Notes: generated by a model from the sequence alone, not told the origin. A stretch of DNA of 57,108 nt from Chlorobium sp. (GCA_028282595.1 JANQHQ010000039.1:107501-164608); one strand, 5' to 3'. Counted from the first letter of the stretch, positions 8,055-15,884 are shown. Translations and numbers: made by a program.

Positions 8055-9473
8055 ATGCTAACAACTGACACTGAAGTACTTGGCTACAAGGTGGCAGATA
8101 TCTCCCTGGCGGAGTGGGGACGCAAAGAGATCGAAGTCGCCGAAAAAGAGATGCCGGGCCTTATGGCGACCCGTGAAAAATACGCGGGACAAGCGCCGCT
8201 CAAAGGCGCCCGCATCACCGGCTCCCTGCACATGACCATCCAGACCGCGGTTCTGATCGAAACCCTCGTCGAACTCGGCGCGGAGGTCCGCTGGGCGAGC
8301 TGCAACATCTTCTCCACGCAGGACCACGCGGCGGCGGCGATAGCGGCGGCCGGTATTCCGGTCTTCGCCTGGAAGGGCGAAACGCTGGAAGACTACTGGT
8401 GGTGCACCCGTCAGGCGCTCGCCTTCGAAGGAGGCAAGGGCCCCAACGTTATCGTCGACGACGGCGGTGACGCGACCCTGATGATCCACCTGGGCTACAA
8501 GATCGAGGACAATCCGGAACTGCTCGACGTCGTCCCCGGCAATGCCGAGGAAAAAGCGCTCTACGGCCAGCTCAGGGAGGTCTTCGAAGCCGACAACCAG
8601 CACTGGCACAAGGTTGCCGCCGAAGTCCGGGGCGTCTCCGAGGAGACCACCACCGGCGTGCACCGACTCTACCAGATGATGGAAAAGGATGAACTGCTCT
8701 TCCCCGCCATCAATGTCAACGATTCGGTCACCAAGTCCAAGTTCGACAACCTCTACGGCTGCCGCGAATCGCTGGCCGACGGCATCAAGCGGGCCACCGA
8801 CGTCATGATCGCCGGCAAGGTCGCCGTCGTCCTCGGCTACGGGGATGTCGGCAAGGGATGCGCGCACTCTATGCGCTCCTACGGCGCTCGCGTGATCGTC
8901 ACCGAGATCGACCCGATCTGCGCCCTGCAGGCCGCCATGGAAGGCTTCAAGGTCACGACCATGGAAGACGCGCTGAGAGAGGGGAACATCTTTGTCACCA
9001 CGACCGGCAACAAGGATGTCATCACCCTCGAGCACATGAAACAGATGAAGGACGAAGCCATCGTCTGCAACATCGGCCACTTCGACAACGAGATCCAGGT
9101 AGACCTGCTCAACAGCTACCCCGGAGCCACCAGGACGAACATCAAGCCGCAGGTCGACAAATACGTGTTCGACGACGGACGCTCCATCTACCTCCTGGCC
9201 GAAGGCCGCCTGGTCAACCTCGGGTGCGCGACCGGCCACCCCTCGTTCGTCATGAGCAACTCGTTCACCAACCAGACCCTGGCGCAGATCGAGCTCTGGA
9301 CGAAAGAGTACAAAACCGGCGTCTACTGTCTGCCGAAAAAACTCGACGAGGAGGTCGCGAGACTGCATCTGGAAAAGATCGGTGTGCAGCTCACCAGGCT
9401 GAGCAAGGAACAGGCCGACTACATCGGCGTCCCGGTCGAAGGTCCGTACAAACCGGAGCACTACCGGTACTGA
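8055..9473 (+). CDS. ahcY: Adenosylhomocysteinase
   Basis: The 472-residue enzyme reversibly hydrolyses S-adenosylhomocysteine to adenosine and homocysteine, removing the product inhibitor of methyltransferases. The NAD-binding motif GYGDVGKG is at residues 261-268. VDDGGDATLMIH and NVNDSVTKSKFDN hold substrate-binding and catalytic residues, and the chain ends in the conserved KPEHYRY. Placement behind metK couples synthesis of the methyl donor with recycling of its by-product. There is no separate promoter in the 33-bp gap that I can see, and a strong terminator follows. Confidence 0.98.
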   Translation: MLTTDTEVLGYKVADISLAEWGRKEIEVAEKEMPGLMATREKYAGQAPLKGARITGSLHMTIQTAVLIETLVELGAEVRWASCNIFSTQDHAAAAIAAAGIPVFAWKGETLEDYWWCTRQALAFEGGKGPNVIVDDGGDATLMIHLGYKIEDNPELLDVVPGNAEEKALYGQLREVFEADNQHWHKVAAEVRGVSEETTTGVHRLYQMMEKDELLFPAINVNDSVTKSKFDNLYGCRESLADGIKRATDVMIAGKVAVVLGYGDVGKGCAHSMRSYGARVIVTEIDPICALQAAMEGFKVTTMEDALREGNIFVTTTGNKDVITLEHMKQMKDEAIVCNIGHFDNEIQVDLLNSYPGATRTNIKPQVDKYVFDDGRSIYLLAEGRLVNLGCATGHPSFVMSNSFTNQTLAQIELWTKEYKTGVYCLPKKLDEEVARLHLEKIGVQLTRLSKEQADYIGVPVEGPYKPEHYRY

Positions 9474-9493
9474 TACGGGAAAAAGATCGAACG

Positions 9494-9522
9494 AAAAAGG
9501 CGGCTCACAAGACCGCCTTTTT
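9494..9522 (+). terminator. Rho-independent terminator of metK-ahcY
   Basis: AAAAAGGCGG (9494-9503) pairs with CCGCCTTTTT (9513-9522) across a 9-nt loop, giving a GC stem with a T tract 20 bp after the ahcY stop. It could work in both directions. Confidence 0.9.
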
Positions 9523-9563
9523 CATTTCCTCTTGCTTTTAATCATGCGTCCCCGCCCGAAATG

Positions 9564-9603
9564 AAAAAGGGCCGTCCCGGTACATGCGCAGGACGGCCTT
9601 TTT
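9564..9603 (-). terminator. Terminator downstream of tRNA-Gln
   Basis: AAAAAGGGCCGTCC (9564-9577) pairs with GGACGGCCTTTTT (9591-9603) with one bulged G, and reads with a T tract on the minus strand, directly after the 3' end of the tRNA gene. It would also stop any read-through from ahcY. Confidence 0.8.
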
Positions 9604-9611
9604 GTTCTTTG

Positions 9612-9683
9612 CTGGGGCGGCAGGATTCGAACCTGCGAATGTCGCCTCCAAAGGGCGATGCCTTACCACTTGGCCACACCCCA
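9612..9683 (-). tRNA. tRNA-Gln (anticodon TTG)
   Basis: The minus-strand sequence folds as a 72-nt cloverleaf. The acceptor stem is TGGGGTG with CGCCCCA, the anticodon stem TCGCC/GGCGA holds loop CTTTGGA (anticodon TTG), and the T-arm contains GGTTCGAATCC. The discriminator base is G and CCA is not encoded. A TATCTTG box about 35 nt upstream (near 9716-9722, minus strand) could be its -10 region. The gene marks the edge of an accessory block to its right. Confidence 0.93.
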
Positions 9684-10021
9684 GTAACCAGATCGGTGCT
9701 GAAAAGCACGGGAGCAAGATAAGGATAGTCTGCAGAAACGACAAATCGCAAGGACGCCTCTCTATGCATTCCGCGATCCAGTTGCGCCGCTCGTGAACAC
9801 GACGTTCCCGCACGTGATCGCGCAGATGATGAAGCTGTGTACGAAAAAGGCTTAACGTGTCATCAGAAACTCGACAGGACTACTGCGCAGATCACCCTGA
9901 AAGATGAAGGCCACAGGCGCGATGCGGACGGAGAGGCCTGAGAACTGTAAGCTCTTGTTTTTTTCGGATGTGGTGGCGAAATTGTGACGAGTTACATAGA
10001 ACTGAATACGTAAGGAGAAAA
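9684..10021. other. Intergenic region between tRNA-Gln and the accessory block
   Basis: No recognisable gene is visible. The right part becomes AT-rich and carries TGGTGGCGAAATTGTGA (9971-9987), a 17-mer that occurs again exactly at 45629-45645 in front of another accessory gene. AAGGAG at the far right end is the ribosome binding site of the next gene. Confidence 0.45.
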
Positions 10022-10780
10022 ATGCACAAATTGATAATAGTCCTGGCTTTAGCACTTGAAGTTGCTACCCTTGTCGGGTGCAGCAACCCCAAGGATATTG
10101 TTTTTGGGCCTGAGCCACTCGAACAGATTGCCGAACAAGGCGAACAGTTTAAAAAGCTGCCAGAGGAAGACAGAGCTCTACTGGTCGGTTATCTCACAAT
10201 CATCGAAATGGGCAAAGCATTTGGCGCAGACGTAAAACCTGCCACTGGTAGAACAGTTGGTGAAGTGCTTGTTGATGCACAAGCCTGGAAAGAAAAAATG
10301 AAGGCCGCAGAGTTAGAGGAACAGAAAAGAGCCGCAAAAGCTGAAGCACTCAAAAACAAAGTCCTTGCCGAACGCAAAGCAATAGCCGAAAAGATTTCCG
10401 CCAGTGTCCTTGTTGCAGTTATTGATAAAACAGTATTGCCAAAGAATTACAATGTTGGACGTTATAACGAAATGTTGAGTTTGAAATATGCAATTGAAAA
10501 CAAATCCGACAGGAAAATTCGACAATTGAAAGGGCGAGTCACATTTAAAGACGCAACCGGTGACGAGATCGGCTGGCTACCGGTTGACATAGACGAACCA
10601 GTAAAACCCGGCCAGATCCTGAAAACAACAACAGGGCGCGGTTGGCAGATTAATCCGTTTATGAATGGTGATATTGAACGAATTGCCGGGCGTGACTTTA
10701 ATTCCATGACCACAACTTTTGAGCCAGAGTCAATAGCCTTTGAAGGTGGGGAAATTCTTAAAGCACCTGATTTGCCATAG
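10022..10780 (+). CDS. Putative lipoprotein of unknown function
   Basis: The 252-residue product starts MHKLIIVLALALEVATLVGCSN, a signal peptide ending in a lipobox (LVGC), so it is probably lipid-anchored in the envelope. Residues ~85-130 form an alanine- and lysine-rich coiled coil (KMKAAELEEQKRAAKAEALK). The C-terminal ~120 residues look like a beta-rich domain (LSLKYAIENKSDRKIRQLKGRVTFKDATGDEIG), which resembles FxLD/DUF-type extracellular beta domains. The start at 10022 has AAGGAG 5 nt upstream; the frame is open further upstream but lacks a signal. It is a stand-alone gene in AT-rich accessory DNA. I do not recognise a named family. Confidence 0.7.
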   Translation: MHKLIIVLALALEVATLVGCSNPKDIVFGPEPLEQIAEQGEQFKKLPEEDRALLVGYLTIIEMGKAFGADVKPATGRTVGEVLVDAQAWKEKMKAAELEEQKRAAKAEALKNKVLAERKAIAEKISASVLVAVIDKTVLPKNYNVGRYNEMLSLKYAIENKSDRKIRQLKGRVTFKDATGDEIGWLPVDIDEPVKPGQILKTTTGRGWQINPFMNGDIERIAGRDFNSMTTTFEPESIAFEGGEILKAPDLP

Positions 10781-11104
10781 GATTCTAACACTACGTTCAA
10801 CAAAAACCGGTTTAAACCGTCCTCCGATGAACACTCGCCACCACTTATTACGCCAGCTCTGACGTTTCAGGGCAGACGCTTTGACTTTATAAAAAAATCG
10901 GCGCATCTCCGAGGGGCAATGGTTGCACCCTGCTTCGGAGCAGTGGAGAGGATGTGAGCGCAGACAGTGAGAGTGGATACTTATATTTTCAGGCAGAGGA
11001 AACGAACTTGTGAAAAGTTGTGGAATTAATTCCGGGTCTTTCGAGTAGCCGCTGCGTCCGCGGATTGGCCGCGGCTGCATGGCGTCATACAACAAAAAAA
11101 CAAC
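10781..11104. other. Intergenic region with hairpins and an attC-like half site
   Basis: No gene is evident. TCTAACACTACGTTCAAC (10784-10801), immediately after the lipoprotein stop, resembles the 5' end of integron attC sites. CTCCGA (10907-10912) pairs with TCGGAG (10935-10940), with an inner GCAA/TTGC pairing. AGCCGC/GCGGCT bracket a further GC-rich hairpin near 11046-11075. No matching distal attC core was found. Confidence 0.35.
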
Positions 11105-11659
11105 GTGAATTATTTCACCGAACTTCATATCGGCCTAACGAATGCCTGGATTGGAAGCCTTGTCATTTTCCTTTCGATGATGGCCACTTTTGTAAACAAG
11201 GACCTGGCCTCGCGAATGATGGATATGTCCTGGTATACCCCTCGGGACAAAAAAATGGCAACGGCCTCCCTGATTTCTTCGTATGGCATGATGATTTTCA
11301 CCATATGGGTGCCGCTAAAAACCGGGACACCGTGGTTCTATGCCGGGCTCTGTCTTTTCATCGCTGGATTCACAGGGAATGCAATAGCAAAACATAATTA
11401 TGCCACAACCCCCAAAAATGAAGCCGTCAGAAAAGGGATGTACCGAATATCACGCAACCCGCTTTACCTCTGTTTCTCGTTAATGTTTCTCGGACTTATC
11501 ATCGCCTCACTGTCTCTGCCTTTGCTCTTTATCTGGATAATCAATACCATCTTCATGCATCTGATCATTCTTGGAGAAGAACGCTATTGCCTGGAAAACT
11601 ATACCGAGTCATACCGGGAGTATATGCAAAAGGTGCCACGCTATCTCCTCCTTCTTTAA
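11105..11659 (+). CDS. ICMT/PEMT-like membrane methyltransferase
   Basis: The 184-residue protein has four or five hydrophobic helices and the C-terminal signature of the isoprenylcysteine carboxyl methyltransferase / phospholipid methyltransferase group: GMYRISRNPLYLCFSLMFLG (~115-134) and EERYCLENYTESYREYMQKVPRY near the end. These enzymes use S-adenosylmethionine to methylate lipid-like or isoprenyl substrates in the membrane. A GTG at 11105 gives the best N-terminus (MNYFTELHIGLTNAWIG); no Shine-Dalgarno site is seen. Bacterial members are mostly uncharacterised, so the substrate is unknown. The gene stands alone. Confidence 0.75.
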   Translation: MNYFTELHIGLTNAWIGSLVIFLSMMATFVNKDLASRMMDMSWYTPRDKKMATASLISSYGMMIFTIWVPLKTGTPWFYAGLCLFIAGFTGNAIAKHNYATTPKNEAVRKGMYRISRNPLYLCFSLMFLGLIIASLSLPLLFIWIINTIFMHLIILGEERYCLENYTESYREYMQKVPRYLLLL

Positions 11660-11706
11660 ATTGCAACCGTTGTTGCACAGGTCATTTTTCTGCAACGCTC
11701 CTTTGC

Positions 11707-11880
11707 GGGCACCTCTATGTATTGTCATGAGCGGCTCAAGTGCGAGGCGAACGGAGTCCCGATAGCAATCGGGATAAACTTCGAAACCGGAGTCCCGACA
11801 AGTCGGGATGAGGATTTTGATCCCGACTCGTCGGGACAACGAAGCAATTGAAACGCGGAATAAATACATAGCGGTGCCCT
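11707..11880. mobile_element. MITE-like element, copy A
   Basis: The element is bounded by 17-bp terminal inverted repeats with one mismatch: GGGCACCTCTATGTATT (11707-11723) against AATACATAGCGGTGCCC (11863-11879). Inside are three short palindromes built on CCCGA/TCGGG. Two further near-full copies, at 17532-17706 and 33859-33999, are in inverted orientation. No reading frame of useful length encodes a transposase, so mobilisation would have to be in trans. Confidence 0.8.
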
Positions 11881-11947
11881 CCGCCAACCCCTAACCATGC
11901 CGCCGGGCAACAGCAACAGTCGCTCATCGGCCAGAACGGAGAACAAA

Positions 11948-12487
11948 ATGAACAATCAAATCCTTGTGGCTTACGCCACCAAGTACGGCGCAACGGCAGA
12001 GATTGCCGAAAAGATCGGCCAGGTGCTTGCTCAGGCAGGTCTGCCTGCCGACGTGCTGCCTGTAGACCGAGTCAACGACCCGGCCCCCTATAAGGCAATT
12101 GTCCTGGGAAGCGCGGTCTATACCGGCCGATGGCTCAAAAATGCCGCCGGATTCCTGGAGGCGAACGAGACAGTGCTGGCTGAAAAACCGGTATGGCTGT
12201 TTTCCAGTGGGCCCTTGGGCAAGGGCGATCAGGAGGACACGGCGCAAGGTTGGCGCTTCCCGAAGAATCTGCAACCCGTTGCCGACCGCATCGCTCCCCG
12301 CGACCTTGCCGTCTTTCACGGCGAGGTGGATATGAGCAAGCTGGGCTTTATCCATAAATTGATGCTCAAGAAAGTCACGATTCCTGTCGGTGACTTTCGG
12401 GATTGGGAAGCCATCACGTCCTGGGCCGAAGGTATTTCCGCCGCACTGAAAAAAGAGGGCCTGGGGCAGGAAAAACCGGCGGAATAA
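11948..12487 (+). CDS. Flavodoxin-domain protein (HemG/protoporphyrinogen oxidase-like)
   Basis: The 179-residue product begins NNQILVAYATKYGATAEIAEKIGQVL, the FMN phosphate-binding loop of flavodoxins (T-K-Y-G-A-T). It continues with the flavodoxin fold segments AIVLGSAVYTGRWLKNAAGFL and VWLFSSGPLG. The layout matches the menaquinone-dependent protoporphyrinogen IX dehydrogenase (HemG) / flavodoxin group used as cytoplasmic electron carriers. The ATG at 11948 is preceded by GGAG at good spacing; upstream in-frame codons lie in repeat-derived DNA. It sits alone between a MITE and a 90-bp repeat, so a true haem-synthesis role is not supported by context. Confidence 0.75.
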   Translation: MNNQILVAYATKYGATAEIAEKIGQVLAQAGLPADVLPVDRVNDPAPYKAIVLGSAVYTGRWLKNAAGFLEANETVLAEKPVWLFSSGPLGKGDQEDTAQGWRFPKNLQPVADRIAPRDLAVFHGEVDMSKLGFIHKLMLKKVTIPVGDFRDWEAITSWAEGISAALKKEGLGQEKPAE

Positions 12488-12943
12488 CAAGTCCCGCAAG
12501 AAGCTGGAAAAAGTGCGGGACCTGCCGAGCCCGCCATGCACCCTCTATGCATACACCGCATCCCGGCTGAAGCACATCACACCACATACGCCGGCAGAGA
12601 TCATCCGGATCCGGTAGTCTGTCGAAGCATGATGAACATGCGTTCAGGCATCGTGCCAAAGCGGAAGTCGCACCCTGTCCCGAAACGTCAAGAACACAGG
12701 GGAAGGGAGGGATAATGCTTGGTATTTCAGGCGGATGCTGCGAAATTGTGAAGAGATGTCGAACGCATATCCAATCCGGACAAACAGTATTATTGCAATA
12801 TCATGTTTGAGGCCGGAAGAAAACTCTATAATAGAGATAAAGCATGAAACATAACAAGGCTAATGCAGCCGACGCCGAAAGCCGCGCGGTTGATTGGCGG
12901 CATCGCGTAAAACCACATAATAGTATTACGTTGGCTGTAAAAT
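12488..12943. other. Gene-free region with a direct repeat and an attC-like stretch
   Basis: No gene is recognised. It contains copy 1 of a 90-bp direct repeat (12673-12762). Around 12849-12935 lies ACATAACAAGGCTAATGCAG plus GCCGACGC, then a partly complementary GGCGGCATC and a terminal ACGTTGGCT, which is reminiscent of an integron attC site but degenerate. GTCCCGCAAG with GTGCGGGAC near 12491-12522 could form a terminator-like hairpin after the flavodoxin gene. Confidence 0.4.
12673..12762 (+). repeat. 90-bp direct repeat, copy 1
   Basis: The segment from CCCTGTCCCGAAACGTC to GAAGAGATGTCGA recurs at 14142-14231 with only two differences. The two copies bracket a MITE, the gene at 13090-14031 and a solo MITE end, which suggests a tandem duplication or an inserted cassette. 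Confidence 0.9.
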
Positions 12944-12944
12944 A

Positions 12945-13088
12945 TGGGCACCTCTAAAAAGTGTCATGAGCGAGCAAAGTGCAAGGCGGACGGAGCGGAG
13001 AAACCGGAATGTACATGGAGTACATGAGGATTTCGAGCACCGACCAGCGCAGCAATTTGGGCGCGCAATACGTTTTTAGAGGTGCCCA
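12945..13088. mobile_element. MITE-like element, copy B, intact with TA duplication
   Basis: Perfect inverted repeats TGGGCACCTCTAAAAA and TTTTTAGAGGTGCCCA bound a 144-bp element flanked on both sides by TA (12943-12944 and 13089-13090). A TA target duplication is typical of IS630/Tc1-mariner transposition. The interior shares short segments with the other copies (GTGCAAGGCGGACGGAG, ATGAGGATTTCGAGCACC). Its right end directly abuts the ATG of the next gene and supplies AGAGGTG at Shine-Dalgarno distance. Confidence 0.85.
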
Positions 13089-13089
13089 T

Positions 13090-14031
13090 ATGAACGGACA
13101 TACAATCATAGAGTGGCTGCTTGAAGGTGATGCTTCGATACAATATCAGACGCACCGGGATTTGTTGGGAATTGACAGAGAGGATCTTCAAAACAGGATA
13201 GCCAATGAAGGCTGGGGCAGGCAATTTCTATCCAGACGTAATCCAAACGGACATTGGGGGGACAGATTTTACCAGCCAAAATGGGCCTCTACTCATTACA
13301 CACTGCTCGACCTCCGAAACTTGAATCTCAGTCCCGATAACGAAAGTGCAAAAGAGACCATCGAACTGGTGCTACATAACAGCAAAGCTGAAGACGGAGG
13401 GATCCAGTTGGGACCCTCCACGTCCTCCCGTAGCGATGTTTGCGTAAACGGCATGTTCTTGAACTACGCCTCCTACTTCAGAACCGCTGAAAAAGAGCTG
13501 CGATCGATTGTCGATAGTATCCTGAACGAGATAATGCCGGATGGCGGCTTCAATTGCAGGACAACAAGGAGCGGAGCAAAACACAGCTCTTTACATTCCA
13601 CAATCTCCGTCCTCGAGGGGCTGAATGAATTTCATCGGTCCGGACACACATATCGAGCGAATGACGTTCAACGTGCAAAGGATAGTGCCGAGAAATTTCT
13701 TCTTATCCACAGATTATTCCTGTCCGACCGAACCGGTGAGATCATCAACAAGGACTTTTTGAAGCTGCCCTACCCAAGCAGGTGGAAATACGACATTCTC
13801 CGCGCATTGGACTATTTCCAATATGTCGGGAGAGCGTGGGATGAGAGAATGGCGGAAGCAGTGGGTGTGATCTTACGGAAAAGAAATAAAAACGGCACCT
13901 GGAATATGCAGGCAGCCCACCCTGGACAGGTGCACTTTGTAATGGAAAAAGCCGGTTCTGCGAGTAGATGGAACACGTTAAGAGCTTTAAGAGTATTGAA
14001 GCATTTTAAAAACATCAACAGCCAACCCTGA
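13090..14031 (+). CDS. Hypothetical protein with terpenoid-cyclase-like alpha-toroid repeats
   Basis: The 313-residue protein starts MNGHTIIEWLLEGDASIQYQTHRDLLG. It contains repeated helix-pair motifs such as NPNGHWGDRFYQPKWASTHYTLLDLRNL, EDGGIQLG...VCVNGMFLNYASYF, DGGFNC...SSLHSTISVLEGL and KNGTWN...SASRWNTLRALRVL. These resemble the alpha/alpha toroid of squalene cyclases and prenyltransferases, but no catalytic DxDD motif is seen, so enzymatic activity is doubtful. I start it at 13090 because upstream codons are MITE sequence; the MITE end provides AGAGGTG 5 nt before the ATG. It is a stand-alone gene in the repeat-rich block. Confidence 0.6.
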   Translation: MNGHTIIEWLLEGDASIQYQTHRDLLGIDREDLQNRIANEGWGRQFLSRRNPNGHWGDRFYQPKWASTHYTLLDLRNLNLSPDNESAKETIELVLHNSKAEDGGIQLGPSTSSRSDVCVNGMFLNYASYFRTAEKELRSIVDSILNEIMPDGGFNCRTTRSGAKHSSLHSTISVLEGLNEFHRSGHTYRANDVQRAKDSAEKFLLIHRLFLSDRTGEIINKDFLKLPYPSRWKYDILRALDYFQYVGRAWDERMAEAVGVILRKRNKNGTWNMQAAHPGQVHFVMEKAGSASRWNTLRALRVLKHFKNINSQP

Positions 14032-14057
14032 TTCAAACACAAGGGAACCAACAAATT

Positions 14058-14071
14058 AATAGAGGTGCCCA
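14058..14071. repeat. Solo MITE terminal repeat
   Basis: AATAGAGGTGCCCA, 27 bp after the preceding stop codon, matches the right end of the MITE family without a nearby partner. Together with the left end at 12945 it brackets the 13090-14031 gene. Confidence 0.6.
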
Positions 14072-14141
14072 CTAATATGGCTTCACTAATCGAGGCAGGA
14101 TGATGCCCGGAAAGGTACCGAGTGGCGAAAAAGGTCGCGTG

Positions 14142-14231
14142 CCCTGTCCCGGAACGTCAAGAACACAGGGGAAGGGAGGGATAATGCTTGGTATTTCAGG
14201 CGGATGCTGCGAAATTGTGAAGAGATATCGA
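14142..14231 (+). repeat. 90-bp direct repeat, copy 2
   Basis: This copy matches 12673-12762 at 88 of 90 positions. It ends in GCGAAATTGTGAAGA (14209-14223), a motif also found in related form at 9975 and 45633. Confidence 0.9.
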
Positions 14232-14253
14232 GAAAACAACTGCCCGGAATATC

Positions 14254-14268
14254 AAGGGCACCTCTATG
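14254..14268. repeat. Solo MITE terminal repeat upstream of the CPBP gene
   Basis: AAGGGCACCTCTATG matches the left terminal repeat of the MITE family and lies 29 bp before the next start codon. No matching right end follows at the usual distance, so it is a remnant. Confidence 0.6.
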
Positions 14269-14296
14269 CGCATACTGTATGTGGTATAACAGTCAA

Positions 14297-15154
14297 ATGA
14301 AACCGTTGTTGCTCTATCTGCTCGTGCTGTTCCTGCTCATGGGCGTTTCGCCATTTCTCCCTGCCGGCGGACAGATAGCGTACCTCTCCGTGGCCATTAT
14401 TGCTTCGGGATTGACAGCCATTCTTTTTCAGAAAAAGGCGCATGGCGGCAAATTCGTGGATATGGGCTTCAGGCTCAACCGCAACGCGCTGATCGGTATC
14501 GGAATAGCACTGGTCTTCACAAGCGCAGCCGTATTCGTCAACTTCGGGTTGCCGTACCTGCTCGGGCTCGTCGAGTTTTCCCTGAATGAAGAATCAGCGG
14601 CCCTCGCTCCCGGTGCACCTGCGATTGCCGTCGCGTCGGGCATCTTTGTTATCGGCGGGGCAATCATGTTCGTGTCCTGCCTTTTTGGTGAGGAGCTTGC
14701 TTTCCGGGGGTATGTTCTCCCCAGGCTGGAGGAGGGGTATGGAAGTGTAAAGGCCATCCTTCTGTGCTCCCTGATATTCGCCGTCTGGCACCTGCCGGCC
14801 TATTTCTCGATATACTCCGGCGGCGCCTCGGACAGCGGCTGGCGTTCGACAGTCACCATGCTGTTTGCCCATGGGATATCGGTGGTCCCGATTTGCATAC
14901 TGTACCTGACCACGCGGGAGTTGTACGGCGTCTCTCTGTATCACGCCGCGATCGACGTGTTTCAGTATTCAATTGTCAGGAATCCCGAATTGGGTGATGC
15001 AGCCAGGGATGCCGTTTACAATATGACGGTTCTGAATGAATCAACACTGACCGTCATTGGCTGGGGATGGCACATCGTAGCGATCTTCCTTATGATCGGG
15101 CTGTGCCGCGTCGCGAAAAAATGGACGTTAACAAAACACTATAACCTAAATTGA
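14297..15154 (+). CDS. CPBP-family intramembrane metalloprotease (CAAX protease-like)
   Basis: The 285-residue protein has about eight hydrophobic helices and the three CPBP motifs: EELAFRGYVLPRLEE (E-E-x3-R, residues ~135-149), FAVWHLPAYF (~164-173) and SLYHAAIDVF near 215-224. Members are Abi/Rce1-type intramembrane endopeptidases that cleave prenylated or other membrane-embedded substrates; several are linked to bacteriocin immunity. The ATG at 14297 (MKPLLLYLLVLFLL) is the natural start, because the open frame upstream is repeat DNA. Its last codons and stop lie in a repeat fragment, so the native C-terminus may have been replaced. Confidence 0.8.
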   Translation: MKPLLLYLLVLFLLMGVSPFLPAGGQIAYLSVAIIASGLTAILFQKKAHGGKFVDMGFRLNRNALIGIGIALVFTSAAVFVNFGLPYLLGLVEFSLNEESAALAPGAPAIAVASGIFVIGGAIMFVSCLFGEELAFRGYVLPRLEEGYGSVKAILLCSLIFAVWHLPAYFSIYSGGASDSGWRSTVTMLFAHGISVVPICILYLTTRELYGVSLYHAAIDVFQYSIVRNPELGDAARDAVYNMTVLNESTLTVIGWGWHIVAIFLMIGLCRVAKKWTLTKHYNLN

Positions 15155-15207
15155 GTGATTGTCGAGCATGCCACCGGGAATGCCGCTGTATCCCGACTTG
15201 CCGGGAC
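15145..15207. repeat. MITE-family internal fragment
   Basis: CCTAAATTGAGTGATTGTCG and the following AGCATGCCAC match 24628-24658 and, inverted, 36289-36319. The fragment overlaps the end of the CPBP gene (codons N-L-N-stop) and is followed by a TCCCGACTTGCCGGGA palindrome like those inside the complete elements. Confidence 0.65.
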
Positions 15208-15244
15208 GCTCGGTTTGGGTATAACCAATCAGGATAAATTCATT

Positions 15245-15721
15245 ATGTCCGCCAGGAAAATTATAGGCTTCGCCCAGGAAATCGGCACCATTATGTATGT
15301 CGGAGGCATTTTGTCTCACATCGTTATTGGCGCTGTGCTTGGTCATCCCGATGCCGACACAGCTTATCTCGTTTCAATTTATAAGGAAACGAGCGCCTAT
15401 ATTCTCATTTTACCCGGATTGGCGCTCAAAATAATTTCCGACAGCATGTTGTTTTTTCTGTACGATAAGCCCAACTGGCTGAAAGTAAAACTATTGATGA
15501 CAGCTTTTCTGGCGATCAATGCATTTGTTTTTCTTGTACCGATGATGCCGGAGCTGGTTGAACTGGCCAAGGCATCGCTGCCTTCCGGAGAAGTCAGCCA
15601 GGAATTTCTTGAAAGGGCGCATACCGAACAACTTGTGGGCATGAGCAACGTAATTCCACTGCTGTCCGAACTGATTCTGGGCTCATTCAAGCCCAAACTC
15701 GGCAAGGAGAGATCGCAATAA
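15245..15721 (+). CDS. Small integral membrane protein (DUF2269-like)
   Basis: The 158-residue product has four likely membrane helices: IGTIMYVGGILSHIVIGAVLG, YILILPGLALKIISDSMLFFL, VKLLMTAFLAINAFVFLVPM and a weaker last one (SNVIPLLSELILGSF). The overall plan, a short N-terminus followed by a G-x-M-x-V-G-G helix, resembles the DUF2269 family of predicted membrane proteins, of unknown function. I start at ATG 15245 (MSARKIIG) because upstream codons are repeat-derived. A second protein of similar plan is encoded at 19635. Confidence 0.6.
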   Translation: MSARKIIGFAQEIGTIMYVGGILSHIVIGAVLGHPDADTAYLVSIYKETSAYILILPGLALKIISDSMLFFLYDKPNWLKVKLLMTAFLAINAFVFLVPMMPELVELAKASLPSGEVSQEFLERAHTEQLVGMSNVIPLLSELILGSFKPKLGKERSQ

Positions 15722-15884
15722 GCAGCCATCCATTCCGCCCGGTGAAAAATATTTGCTGACAAAGCGAATACCAATCCTCGAGCAGGCCGCTCAAAGAGGT
15801 AAAACCATAAAGAAATTTTTGCATCTTCCATTTTGGCTTTTCACCTGTCGATCCGCAACGTTCGACATCGAACCGTTCGCTGCC

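Noticed and set aside
11948..12487. Assignment of the flavodoxin gene as hemG in haem synthesis
   Set aside because: Only the flavodoxin domain is supported; there is no haem gene nearby and the gene lies in accessory DNA, so the symbol is not justified.
12979..13089. N-terminal extension of the alpha-toroid protein through the MITE
   Set aside because: The extra residues are encoded by the mobile element itself, and the ATG right after it has a proper Shine-Dalgarno sequence.
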